This document shows positions 1 to 11,434 of a stretch of DNA of 64,000 bases, one piece after another. A program made the position numbers and the translations under genes. This DNA is from Protopterus annectens. Its lineage: Eukaryota; Chordata; Ceratodontiformes; Protopteridae. Where the stretch lies: the NCBI RefSeq assembly GCF_019279795.1, contig NC_056748.1:697140806-697204805 (forward strand), read 5' to 3'. The notes under the pieces are model-generated. The model was given only the letters and a program-made list of their open reading frames with translations. It searched no databases and was not told the DNA's origin. The first letter of the stretch is position 1, and the number at the start of each line of letters is the position of its first letter.

Positions 1-66
1 TGGGATGTATGGGTAGGCTTAAAAAGGCCCTTGTGGTTGTTTGCCTACTAAACACCTATGAACCTA
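1..66 (+). mobile_element. CR1-like LINE, 3' end remnant
   Basis: The stretch ends in copies of the 8-mer ATGAACCT, preceded by a TAGGCTT...AAGGCCC...GCCTA stem-like segment. The same 3' signature closes the full-length-tailed CR1 copies at 9.2, 9.37 and 25.0 kb. Only the tail lies in the window, and the coding part is off the left edge or absent. Confidence 0.7.
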
Positions 67-1030
67 CATTTTTTTCCTGGGGGATCAAGGTCATTTTTTG
101 ATGTAGAACAAGCTTTGGATGAAACACAAAAAAATTTTCCGACAAAAAATATGCCATCAAACAGAAGTCAACTCTGCATTTCATTCTTCTGATAATAACG
201 CTCACACACAGATTTTGCCAGTGAAATATTTTCCAATGTTCCAAAGGAAAATGCCTGTGAGAAAGAAAAAAGCGCATGAGCTGAATACTAAAAATGGGAG
301 TACCTTGGACTTGAACCGGAGTCTGGGGTTGGAAGACGGAGGTGAACAGAAAGACCAGCAACACTGAAATTTGTAAATAAATGTGATACTATGTCTGTAC
401 AAGAAAAAATGGAAAGATTGGACTTTGATTTTTTAAAACTTGTGGGGGACTGAAAAGCATATGTCCCACTTCACTTCATTAATGTTTGGAAGGGCACTAA
501 GTTACTTTTTTCTTTCCACTTCCCTTCTCCTAAGTAAAACAATTTTTGTTAGTATTTTTATAAAACATTTCATGATATAAATTGCATGTTATACAGTAAA
601 GCATTTTCAGTTTATGTGATAAAGATACTAAAATACATGTGCCTTTTTTACTTTTAAGAACATTACAATGTAAAAAGATAATAAAGGCTGGACAAATGCA
701 TGTTTAAGTTAATAGGCTGAAATCTTGGGTTGCTGATGTGGGGGATGGGGTATAAACGTATACCAAAAAGGAACAATACAAGGCAGCCAAATGGACCACT
801 TCGGTAATAACAAATATATCCACCAAAAGAAACCAAAAGTCCAAACATCTCAAATGTGAAAGTACTTTATTCCAAACGCAAAGCTTTTGGGCCAGAAGAT
901 AAAAACAGTTAACTGCTTCTTTTATAATACAAGTCAGTCTATCGATTGTTTAATTTAATGGTCAGCTGACCATCTACTGAAATAATTTCAATTAAAAATA
1001 TCTATCATACACATTCTAAGTTAAGTAAAA
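67..1030. other. No supported gene
   Basis: AT-rich DNA. An 82-codon open frame on the plus strand (119-367) is followed at 376-381 by AATAAA. It has no recognisable domain, is Lys/His rich and could be chance. Nothing else stands out. Confidence 0.5.
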
Positions 1031-1324
1031 CAGAGGGCCAGATTCAGTAAAGCCTACACTAAGTGTACACTGTTCTGAGTGAACAGAAAACACAGACATA
1101 ATACACACCTTCCTTCCTCCTAATTTTAGTTTTCCTACTGATATTCTTGCAGCTTTAAATATTGACAGGAATTCATACAGGTTACTGCAAAGTGTAGAGT
1201 ACATGCACACTTAATGTAATCTTTCTGAGTGACTAAAAGCACAAACAATGTGCTAAGAATTTTATTGAATACATACTGTGTACATCTAGTGCACACAGTG
1301 TAGGATTTACTGAATCCTGCCCAG
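1031..1324. mobile_element. MITE-like element with terminal inverted repeats
   Basis: The outer about 50 bp are inverted copies of each other. The left end contains GGCCAGATTCAGTAAAGCCT; the right end, read on the minus strand, contains GGGCAGGATTCAGTAAATCC. Both continue into ACACT and GTGTACAC-type sequence. Length is about 290 bp with no coding capacity. It is likely a non-autonomous DNA transposon. The superfamily is not fixed because I see no clean target-site duplication. Confidence 0.6.
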
Positions 1325-1552
1325 ATACTAAAAAACATACATCTAGAGAAATAGACATAAAAACTTAATAACCACGTGAAAACAGTGCTACGTATAAAAC
1401 CCCTTAATTTCTACTTTTAATATTTACTATCACATTTGGTTTCACAGCGTGGTTATAATAGTTAAATATGGTTATGTTTCAACTTCAAAACTGATTTAAT
1501 ACCATTAGTTACATTAATGCCTGGTGGGGTACCTCTCTAAAAAAATTGTTTA

Positions 1553-1899
1553 TCATTTATACCCTGTGCACACAGTATTATTTACAATATCATCTCCTCT
1601 GTTATTTGTAAATATTTGTTGTAAGACCCTAAATTTAAAGATATGGTTATTGTTAAACTGTGCAATATGTTTATATAAGGCATTCATATCTATTTTTCTT
1701 CTGATCTCTGATAAATGCGAAGAGATTTGGTCTTTTATCTTTTGATTAGTTTTAACTATATAAAAAACAATTACATACTACACAGTTAGCAAAATAGACC
1801 ACATTTCCACTGTTAAAAGTAGCAGGGGTGTTAAAAATGAAGCTTTGATGACCAACAGGATGCAGAAATTCTTTCTCAGTGTTAATGTATTTACAAAAA
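1553..1899 (-). pseudogene. Penelope-like element, GIY-YIG endonuclease part (split gene, 3' piece)
   Basis: Read on the minus strand from 1,899 downwards, the first frame carries a linker ending in TEKEFLHPVGHQSFIFNTPA and then VVYFANCVVCNCFLYS. This matches the start of the GIY-YIG domain of Penelope-like elements (VVY and LYS stand where GIY and YIG are usual). A stop and a frame change follow. The second frame then gives KTNQKIKDQ, ALYKHIAQF and FRVLQQIFTNNRGDD, the rest of the endonuclease domain, ending at a stop at 1,553. The upstream RT part of the same gene is at 18,706-20,390 on the same strand, on the other side of DIRS element D1. The domain nicks DNA for target-primed insertion in active elements. 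Here it is broken. Confidence 0.75.
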
Positions 1900-1990
1900 A
1901 AAAACAGTTAAATACTTACCATAACTTGGCATCTGTGTTATCCTATGTCTTCGTTCATCACCACAGGGTCTTGGATCCGAACCTGCAAAA
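1900..1990. repeat. D1 left inverted terminal repeat
   Basis: This matches the inverse of 18,640-18,705. Shared stretches include the TTCATCACCACAGGGTCTTG block and a GGATCCGA-type 8-mer. The outermost AT-rich bases are copied, inverted, into the internal complementary region at 2,170-2,222. Confidence 0.8.
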
Positions 1991-2167
1991 AATACAACAG
2001 ACAGAGCCAAGGCTCTGACTCCTCCCTCTCCCATAATGCCCTGCTCTCTAATCCACAGACTGAGTTTGCCACCATCTTCCTGAGCTATTCCTCCCAAGGT
2101 AGAGAGACACCCACTCCAACTTCTTCCACTAGTCCAGGAGGAGGGAGATGGCGAGTGGGAAATGTGA

Positions 2168-2260
2168 TGAATGAAAACACAGGATAACACAGATGCTAAG
2201 TTATGGTAAGTACATAACTTTTTATCTGATGTTATCCAGGTCTTCATTCATCACCACAGA
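2168..2260. repeat. D1 internal complementary region (ICR)
   Basis: The first half (to about 2,222) is the complement of the left terminus. The second half (about 2,223-2,260, starting ATCTGATGTTATC) is the complement of the right terminus at 18,670-18,705. In DIRS elements this region templates closure of the circular DNA intermediate. A few mismatches separate it from the right end. Confidence 0.8.
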
Positions 2261-2355
2261 ATCAGCATCCCCAGCTAGCAAACATCCTGGCAGGCCTCAA
2301 GGAAGAACACACTAGAGCCAAAAGAAGCCCTACACCTAGAAACTAAATCCAGTTT

Positions 2356-2455
2356 TTAATAGGCTATGAAAGTGTGAGGATTAGAACAAGTGACAGCAAC
2401 AAAGACATCATAAACAGAAAGTCTTGCTACAAAGGCTGAAGAAGTGGCCACCATA
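2356..2455 (-). pseudogene. D1 tyrosine recombinase, C-terminal piece
   Basis: The minus-strand frame reads MVATSSAFVARLSVYD and then NPHTFIAY-stop. It aligns with the C-terminus of the D2 recombinase (LATSTAFQARLPLDT, ATPHTFVSHYKLD). The catalytic tyrosine codon lines up with the TAA stop at 2,356-2,358, so this copy has lost its nucleophile. The preceding part of the gene, including the HxxR box, lies about 9 kb away at 11,435 onward. Confidence 0.75.
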
Positions 2456-3038
2456 TCTCTCAACCTGGAAACATCAGAAATCTGGACAAAGGCCCATGAA
2501 AAATAGGTACAAATCTGTACGCTGGTTAACAACATTCGCATACATAATTATGTGACCCCACCCACTCCAATGGGATTGTGGGATACAAACTTTCAAATGC
2601 AAACTGAAGAACAGACAACCAAAATATGGCCCCAGAGTTGACCCAATAATGACAAAACTGCCTAATTCAGAACATTTCCATCATAAAAGTCTACTCAAAA
2701 TCTACAATCCACCAGTATCAGTAAATATGCACAATATCTGCATAAGTAAAAGTCATCTAAATAACTCCACATTAAAGAGATCTGTAACTAATGAAGAGGT
2801 TGCTGCTAGCAAACAACTTTAAATTTCATTGTTTCATCTACAAGCAAAGTGTCTGTTGCCCTTGAGGAATAAATTTCCTGTTACATTAAAAAAAAAAAAA
2901 AATGATAAGCTAGTAATATTGCAATAGGGAATGGATGGCAAACTGACAACAGGTTCAGAGTTAATAGGCGTCTCCACCAAAGAAGATATTCTCAGGACTG
3001 CAGCATCCACCCCCTTTAAAAATCAGCAATCCATCTAC

Positions 3039-3110
3039 ATACAGTGGGAGTAGAACCCACATCCTTCTTCATCAAAAGCAAGCATCTTACCTGTTGTGCT
3101 ACTAACAACA
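3039..3110 (-). repeat. tRNA-derived SINE head
   Basis: Read on the minus strand it has an A-box-like TAGCACAACAGG (3,090-3,101) and a B-box-like GGGTTCTACTCCC (3,046-3,058) at tRNA spacing. This is the internal RNA polymerase III promoter layout. The body beyond the head is not recognised. Confidence 0.5.
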
Positions 3111-3428
3111 CAAGCAGACTTGGTATAAGCAGCATTAAACTTCTCTCCCACTGAAGAACTATGCAGCACAAGAAATCTGGAAAAAGCCAACATTTATTGA
3201 GGGGGAGGCCCAATACCAGAGACACATTTTAAACATTGCTTGTATAATCTTAGAAAAGTTGCTAGAATAAAATTATTTGTGTTACCATACATTTTCCGAA
3301 AGATAGGAAGACTGAAACTTAAATGGCTATCATTATTTAGTGAATTCAGTTCTCACCAATCTGCTAGAAAACCACACATTTTAAGAGGAACAGAGCAAAA
3401 AGCCACACATTTCAAACATTGAACACAA

Positions 3429-3510
3429 GTGGTGGTCTGGGTAGGGAATTCAGGCTCTTGCTCCTTGTACCTAAGGTTCAGGGTTCGAGCCTGAATAACA
3501 CTACCCACCA
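3429..3510 (+). repeat. tRNA-like SINE head (second candidate)
   Basis: GGTTCGAGCC at 3,482-3,491 is a near-consensus B box, preceded about 45 bp upstream by a weak A box (TGGTCTGGGTAGG). A tRNA pseudogene is the alternative. No cloverleaf could be closed with confidence. Confidence 0.4.
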
Positions 3511-4487
3511 GGTAAACTTAACTGGGGCATTTCACCCCCTCCAACACACACACTCCAAACCAAGTTAATCTGTCTGTCTCAATCAATGTCAAGTTTAGAA
3601 GCATCCACCTGGGTAGCCAAAATTAGATTATTATGATCTACAACAGTCCTTCTTATTCTAGTAATGAACCAAAGAACAGTTTTACCACAAATTCTTCTTG
3701 ACATCTCTCAGCAATTATATACAAAAATATAACCTCCAGAACATGACTTCACATTATCCATAATGAAACTATGTGCCACACCATGAGCAAAAAACCTGCA
3801 CAGCCATATAAAGTTTACTATGAAACTGCAGGTAAAAAGTTAGAAAGAGATCAAATATCTGGTCTGGTCTCCACCCCTAACCCACCATGAACATTCCCTG
3901 ACTATAATGAAAGTCACTTTTGAGTACATACAGTTCACTTATCAAAGTTCAAGCAAGGCACCTCAAATGTAAAAAGGAAAAAAGTATGGCTGTCTTCCCC
4001 CATGCAAAAGTGACACAATGTACACCAAAAAGAGGTTAAAGTCACATATCCCCAGCTCTCTGTGTTACAATTCAGCCTTTGTGACTAGTAAGGAAGCAAT
4101 TCCCAGATGGTTGGCCACATCTGTCCCTTCCAGCAACCACTGCAAAGACCTCAGAACTTGCAGAATTATTACAAAAAACTGGAGGTGTATTGGAATACAA
4201 AAGTGGAGGAAATAAATATTCAAATGACTGCTAAATGTGCTTTTTCAAATATGGTCCTTATTTTTCATAACTAAATCAATAAATGCATTTTACATAAGTT
4301 ACCTTTGACTAAGCAACCCTGCTCCATTGCCAATACTAGTCACCCTACAAAACATTTTATCACTGCTCAACTTGTATCACCTGACTCGGCCTGTCAATGA
4401 ATTGTGCACAAAACCGATATTAGCCATAACTCTGCATCATAAATGTAAATAAGGCACTGCACTGCCACTGTGCCAGATAAGAAAACA

Positions 4488-6466
4488 CACACTTACTACA
4501 CTAATTTCTCCAAAGCTAACTTCACGGCACCCATGCAAATGGAGAATAGTTGCATGACTGCAGAATCATACATCAATGCACAGTACGAACAAGTACACAA
4601 ATGCATGGATCTCGCCATACCCAATAGAACCAAGACACACTCCTCCAAAAAAAGGAAGCCAATCTGGTGGTATCCTGCCATAAACTAACTCTACAACAGA
4701 AGGAGGAAACTGATGCGGAATAAGGTGAAGTCCCAAGACTGGAAAAACTCCCTTATATGCCTCAACAAAAAGTTGATATCCCTCATCAAATCCTCTAAAG
4801 CTAAGTATGAAAACAGAATTGCAGCAGATAGTAAAGACAATCATAAGGCCTTCTATAGTTGTGTAAAGAATCTACACAGCAATACCCAGATTTGCTCTGA
4901 GCTACTGCACAACGGTACCTCCTATACCAAGCCAACAGATTCAGTGCCATTACACCGCACCCCCCAAAGGACCAATCACAATACCAGTAGATTGCCAGGC
5001 ACCAAGTATTACTGCTGCACAGGTAAAAGCAGCACTGTCCAAGGCCAAGAATACAGCTTCTATGGGACCTGACAATATCCCTGGTTGTGTTCTACATGAA
5101 CTACAGAGTAAACTGGCACCTCACCAGTGTGCCCTGTTCAATCACAGCCTCACCTCAGGCTTTGTCCATGCCGAATAGCGCACTGCTACAGTCATCCCTC
5201 TCCACAAAGGAGGAGCTACTACAGACCCTGGGAAATATTGCCCCATTAGCCTGACGAGTCTGATATGCAAAGCTATGGAACGCATCATCATGGACCTAAT
5301 AAACAAGGACATAGGGAATCTCCAAAATCTGGATCCCACACAGTTTGGTTTTGTGAAGGATAGATCATGCCTGCTGAACTTGGTCGACTTCTCTGAGTCA
5401 GTCACCAGAGCTGTGGATGAAGGCAAGGTGGTTCATACAGCCTACCTTGATCTGGCAAAGGCTTTTGATACCATTCCCCACTCAGGAATCATTGAAAAAC
5501 TCACTAAGCTTGGCATCAACCCCTATATCACTAGGTGGGTTGCAAACTGGCTCACAAATAGAACCCACAGTGTGAAATTAGCTGACTCCAAGTCAGACTG
5601 CCGATTAGTCATGAGTGGAGTGCCACAGAGTTCAGTCCTGGGTCCTCTCCTGTTTAGTATCTACTTCTCTGAAGTCCAGGCCAACACAAAGAGACTCTGG
5701 CTGACAAAGTTCACAGATGATTGCAAGTTGGGAGCTATTATTAAGTCCCCAAGTGATGTTGACATCCTACAGAATGGCCTCACAACTAGTTTCAGAACCA
5801 TGGCCTTAAGCTCAATGCCAAAAAATGTGTCGCCATCCCCTTTGGAAAAACCCGGTTCCCATGAATTACCACATTGATGGCAGCCCACTGAACACAGAAG
5901 ATGGTATAAGCGATCTGGGACCACAGGTTGACAGCAACCTCATTTTGATCACCACACTGCCACTGTGGTCAGAAAGTCCTTCTATGTGGCACATCTCATT
6001 ACTAAGGGTTTTGCATCCAGGAAGAAAGAGGTCATTGTCTCCCTCTACTCTTCCCTCATTAGGCCAATCAGAGTACAATGTCCCATTTGGCATGTACCTC
6101 ACTAGACACCTGCAACAACTGGAGAGGCCGCAAACGTACCTCACAAAGAGGATCTTAGGTCTTAAGCACTTGTCCTATATGGACACTCAAAAAAACTATT
6201 CTGTCTCATATCGCCTATTTAGAGGCGATCTCTGCTTGACTTACAAAAGCATGTCTGACCCAGCTCTGTTAGAAATGCTACATCTAAAGAAATCCCAATC
6301 CTTCCGCACCACACACGCCAGAGACCTCAACCTCATTACCACAATTATCAGAACATGTTGGAGGGACAAGTTCATAACCCAGAGACTGCCCATGCTATGG
6401 AACAGACTTCCCATACATGTCAAGCAAAGCAACTCGCTGACCACCTTCAATAGAAATCTTGATGAC
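4488..6466 (+). pseudogene. CR1-like LINE copy C1, main part (reverse transcriptase)
   Basis: The copy is 5' truncated just after the endonuclease domain (first readable residues NFSKANFTAP). The region between endonuclease and RT follows (KPIWWYPAIN at about 4,660). The RT comes next, with ERIIMDLINKDIG, the motif A region LDLAKAFDTIPHSG, SGVPQSSVLGPLLF and the catalytic box FTDD (family usually FADD) at about 5,710. The C-terminal thumb runs to RNLDD at 6,466. Several frameshifts and stops break the frame. The sequence is visibly more diverged than C2 and C4. C2 has landed in it at 6,466/9,219, and its last codons and 3' tail resume at 9,219. Confidence 0.85.
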
Positions 6467-9218
6467 CCCAAAACTTGGACCAAAACACAAAAGGAGGGGG
6501 AGTATCAATATTCGTCAAAGATACCCACACCTCCAGGTTGGTGGCACAGCATGAAGCATCAGAGACTATCCATGTGCAACTAACAGTGGGTAAAACTGCC
6601 TTCCAGTTTATAGCCTGCTACAGACCACCCTCCCAAACCCATGAACCCCACTCGGCCTTCCTGAGAACACTGGAAAATATGAGGGTGTCTCCAAACACCA
6701 TTATATTGGGCAACTTCAACTACCCTAACATAGACTGGGAGCACTACTCTAGCTCCAACACCCTAGCCCGAAGGTTCCTAGAATTTATAAACTCAAATGC
6801 TATGGAACAACTTGTTGCCACTCCCACAAGAGGGGAAAACATACTGGACCTGATCATCACCAACATGGGGACTCTATGCTCCAGACCAGAAGTGTATCCC
6901 TCACTGGTAAGATCAGACCATAAACTAATCTCACTAGATATTCAAATCCCGACCCCAGCCCCTGCCCAGAAAACCACAGTGAAAAACTTCTCTAAAGCAA
7001 ATTTCACACTCCTCAAAACTGAGGTTGAATCCTTCAAAGCCCCCGGGCCTGTGGAAAATACAGCCCAGACCGCAGAATCCTTTATAAACCCATTCTATGA
7101 ACACCTGCAGGAATGCATGGATCATGCAATCCCAAATAAAACCAAGACCCAATCCTCCAAAGTTAGGCATCCTGTCTGGTGGATCCCAGCCATAAACAAA
7201 TTATACAATAGAAGGAGGAAGCTACTACATGATAGAGCAAAATCCTAAAAAGGGAAGGCATCTCTGATCAGTATTAGCAAAAAACTACGGGCACTCATAA
7301 AACCGTCTAAGGCCAGCTTCGAGAGAAAAATTGCACAGGACACGAAGGATAATCACAAGGCTTTCTTTAGTTATGTTAGGAACCTGGGTGGGAATTCCCA
7401 GATATGCTCAGAATTAGTCCAAAATGACAAAAAATACACCGACCCCACAGACATTGCCAACATCCTAGCTGACAGGTTCAGCGCAAACTTCTCCCCCCCT
7501 TCCCCACCAAAAGGGCAAATATCTATCCCAGCAGAGTGCTGCCCCCCTGACATCTCAGATGCTCAGGTAAGAGCCGCCCTCTCCAAAGCAAAAAACACTG
7601 CATCAATGGGACCAGATGGTGTCCCGGGCTGCGTCCTACATGAACTCCAAGAAGAACTAAACCCAAACATAAAACTACTGTTCAATCTCAGCCTTACTAC
7701 AGGATATGTACCCAAAGAGTGGCGTACAGCAACAGTGGTCCCTCTCCACAAAGGTGGTGCCTCAATGGATCCTGGAAACTATCGCCCCATAAGCCTGACT
7801 AGCTTGGTCTGCAAAGCTATGGAAAGGATCATCATGGACTTCATAAATAAAGATATTGGGGACCTACAGACACTGGATCCTAGCCAGTTCGGCTTTGTTA
7901 AGGGCAGATCCTGCCTCTTAAACCTGGTTGATTTCTTTGAAACAGTCACCAAGGCCATTGACGAGGGGAAGGTGGTCCACACAGCCTACCTGGACCTTGC
8001 AAAAGCCTTCGATACAATACCCCACTCGGGCATTATAGATAAGCTCACCAGCTTAAATATAAACCCCTGTGTCACTAGTTGGGTTGCAAACTGGCTCAAG
8101 GACAGAACCCACATGGTTAGAATTGCTTGAGCCATGTCAGACTCCAAACCAGTTACAAGTGGCGTCCCACAAGGCTCAGTCCTGGGACCTCTCTTGTTCG
8201 GTTTATATTTCTCGGCGGTACAGGCTAACACGGAAGGACTGTGGCTGACCAAGTTCGCAGATGACTGCAAACTGGGCGCTATAATCGACTCTCCAGCCGA
8301 CACAAGCATCCTACAAAAGGGCCTCATAGAAACAGACAACTGGTGCCAGAGCCATGGCCTCAAGCTAAATGCCAAAAAGTGTATAGTCATCCCCTTTGGC
8401 AAAAACAAAGTGCCCACAAATTACCACATAGGTGGTAATCCATTAAGTACGGAAGAAGTAATTAGGGACGTGGGGACCCAAGTTGATAGCAATCTCTCAT
8501 TTGACAACCACGTGGCCAAAGTGGTTAGAAAAACATTTTATATAGCCCACCTAATCATGAAGGGATTCACATCTAGATCAGGGAGGTCATCGTGCCTCTT
8601 TACTCATCCCTCATCAGGCCCATAATTGAGTACAATGCCCCTTTTGGGATGTACCTTACCAGACACCTGCAGCACCTGGAAAGACCCCAAACGTACCTCA
8701 CCAAGAGGATCAAAGGGCTCAAACAGATGCCATATGCTGCCCGGTTAAAGAAACTCCAGCTCTACTCAGTGGCATACCGCCTGCTCAGTGGCGATCTGTG
8801 CCTGAGGTATAAAGCCATGTCCAACCCGGAATTAATGGACATGCTGCACCTCAGAAAATCCAAATCCCATCGAGCTACGCGCTCGAGAGACTTGAACCTC
8901 AGCACTGAAATAAATAGGACATGCTGGAGGGACAGATTCATAACCCAGAGGCTCCCTTCACTCTGGAATAAAATCCCAGTCCAGGTTAGGCAGAGTCCCT
9001 CATTGACTCCCTTCAAGAGAAATCTTGATGAGTGGATGGGAGATCGTAGGTTTACCTCGGGTATCACTTCTGTGTCACTGTTAGACAGAAGCACAGTATA
9101 CTAACCTCGAAAAAGGGCATAGCAAAATTCATTTAAAATGGGTGGCGAAAGCCAAACACACTCTGGCTAGGCTTATAAATGCCCTAGGGCAGATAGCCTA
9201 GTATGAACCTATGAACCT
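6467..9218 (+). pseudogene. CR1-like LINE copy C2 (endonuclease C-terminal part and RT)
   Basis: The copy is 5' truncated inside the APE-type endonuclease. The frame opens with TKGGGVSIFVKD, then ILGNFNYPNIDW (catalytic GDFN-type motif, here GNFN) and LVRSDHKLISLD (the SDH box). The linker has HPVWWIPAINK. The RT has LDLAKAFDTIPHSG, SGVPQGSVLGPLLF and FADD. It ends in the ATGAACCT 3' tail at 9,200-9,218. Three lesions break the ORF relative to sister copy C4. CAA has become TAA at about 7,246, GGA has become TGA at about 8,128, and one G is lost at about 8,580. The active protein would be an endonuclease-RT for target-primed reverse transcription. This copy is inactive but young, being nearly identical to C4. 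Confidence 0.9.
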
Positions 9219-9375
9219 ATGAGAAACAGAAAATTCACCCCAGGGAGAACACCAGTGGCTCTACTCAACAGAGGCACTGGGAACTAAGGTCGGGTGGCAA
9301 TATGCCAGGGTAAACCTATGACTAGGCTTGTAAAGGCCCCAGGGTCATTAGCCTAGTACACACCTATGAACCTAT
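9219..9375 (+). mobile_element. CR1-like LINE copy C1, 3' end after the C2 insertion
   Basis: Resumes in frame with MRNRKFTPGRTPVALLNRG, ending in a stop. This matches the last residues of C2 and C4 (GDRRFTSGITSVSLLDR). A 3' UTR follows with AGGCTTGTAAAGGCCC, TAGCCTAGTA and the ATGAACCT tail. It proves that C2 is inserted into C1. Confidence 0.85.
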
Positions 9376-11434
9376 AAAATTAACAAAAAGTGTACGGAAA
9401 ATGCATTGGATGATTACCATTTGCACTCTGATAAACACGGAGCTGATAAACTAATTTTTGACAACAGCCAATGGTTGCAGTGCTTGCAGTTACCAGGAAT
9501 GCAGCAGATAGTAAAACACTGAAGTTGTGCTGTTTAGTGCTTATGACCCCCCCCCCCCCCCACACACACACACAGTCTGAATCCTGCAGTATCAAATTTG
9601 TTAAACAGCTTCACACCACTAGAGCAAAAGCAACTGTGGATATTCAGTAAGAAAAACATTCCTGCTCATCTACAGAAATGGGATGGGACAAGACAGCATG
9701 ACTGTAGTGGTTGTACACACTAGAACAGAAGCATAGGAGATGTGACAGACTGAAAAACATGGCTTTTTTTTACTGTACTTTCACATTTCCAAGACAACTG
9801 CCAGTGAGATAGTCATAAGAGGTTCACTTCTCGACAAAGCCTTTACTCTAACTACTCGGTACACGCCATGAAATGACACACCCCACTCAACTAATTTGCT
9901 ACACCAAGCCAACAACAAAACTCAATTCATACACTTTTTATGGAAGTTGACTGTTTAAAGCAGACTGACCTAAATTCCCCCCAGTGTACAAGAACTATAC
10001 AGAAGGCAGGTGAGGGATGGAAGTAGTATGTTAACTATTTTTAAAATAAAAGAAGTGTGCAGGGCACGATACAGCAGATTGCAGAATCGTTTCAGATTCC
10101 TTTGCTGCACTTTCTATTCAGCTGGCCTGGCATACATACACATTTTCCTTTTTACATACCTGGAGGTCTAGGAGGTAAATCTTTTCATCCTGCAACCTGC
10201 AGACATAGGGGGGCAGAAGTTAAAGTTAATGTGTGCAACTGTGCACAGGTCTGCTCCACTCACTGCTGCCTGCTGGTTGGTAAAATTCCAATTAACAGCC
10301 TAAGTCAACAAACAAACAATTTGGATTTTGAGGAAATACTAGCTATGGATTAAGTAAGTAAGTGTACTACTAACAACCAAAACGGCAATCAAAAAGACTA
10401 CCACACAAAAAGTATTTATTATTTTCAATCATTATGCTAATGTAAAAAAACTGACAATCCAACCACACGAAACACTTGTTTTTGCTTTATTGGTGGAGGT
10501 GTACTTGCTAAAATAAGTGTCGACCGAGGAGCTTTCCATGCCTGACAGTGAGGGATTTGCCGGAGTACGCTGGGGCCGGCTAGGGGCTGTGGGTGACGTG
10601 TGGTGAATGCAAACTCCAAGGAGGAGAAGGTGGCAACAATCAATGATCAATTACCACTCCCTTTTCATCTGAGATGGTGGCAATGCTTCAGCGACTGCAG
10701 GAGGAGCAAGAACTGCTCAACTCATCTCCGCTAGCTTTCACCTCTCTCTTCACCCAGGTGCAGTTCACCAGCTCAAGCAGATTGTTCAACAAAACTGAGA
10801 AGGAGAAAATGCTGCTGCTGTTGGAAGAGTTTGCATTCTGGGATTGCCCTCATGTACTTGGGTGCCATGCACAGGATGCCTGCATACTGGAAAATTAGGT
10901 AAGGCTCTAGTACCGAGGTACGAATGCTGTGAGTAGTGAGAATGCTCTCCTTTTCAGAGTTATGTATTCTATTCACCTGTCAGAGATTACCTGGAAACGA
11001 AGAAAGGCTAGAGTGTGACACACCAGGGACTTCCATTGTACATTGCTTTGGATGCATAGTAAAGGTATCAGACACTACTGTGTTTTGTTCTGTTTTTACA
11101 TCACATTAGTTTAAATGAGTGTAGCTTAATCTTTCCAGACATACATTACTTCTGACTTTCGAGTTTTTTTTTTTTTTTTCTAAGTTTTATCAGGGTTGGG
11201 TATAATGAATGAGGGGATGTCATGGTTCCTTAAGTATGATGATGTTTTGTTAAAACATACCCTCTTAGTGAGAAATTCTCTGGAGGGAAAAGAACCCTCA
11301 CAATGCTGTCCTCAGTGCTAACTACAAAAAAAAAAAAAAAATTCGGAATTCCAAGGGGCCACTCAGGAATTCGTGGCACCCCACTATTTTGCCCTTACAA
11401 CTGGAAAATTCTGAGGAATTTGGTATGATTTAGA
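9376..11434. other. Right part of the insert in D1; unidentified
   Basis: Non-coding as far as I can tell. A C15 run followed by CA repeats lies at 9,547-9,575. Poly-T is at about 11,165-11,180 and poly-A at about 11,326-11,340. A locally CpG-rich stretch (10,515-10,610) is followed by a 74-codon plus-strand frame (10,674-10,898; Leu/Glu-rich start, LQRLQEEQELLNSS) that I do not recognise. It stops immediately before a GTAAGG. No homology is claimed. Confidence 0.4.

Larger units (their letters stand above)
2456..4487. other. Left part of the insert in D1; mostly unidentified
   Basis: No coding region is supported. Two tRNA-like SINE heads (3,039-3,110 and 3,429-3,510) are listed separately. 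A poly-A run sits at 2,888-2,902. The remaining DNA shows no structure I can name. Confidence 0.5.

Noticed and set aside
119..367. 82-codon frame followed by AATAAA, as a small host gene or last exon
   Set aside because: No domain, no splice or promoter context, and AATAAA is frequent in AT-rich DNA.
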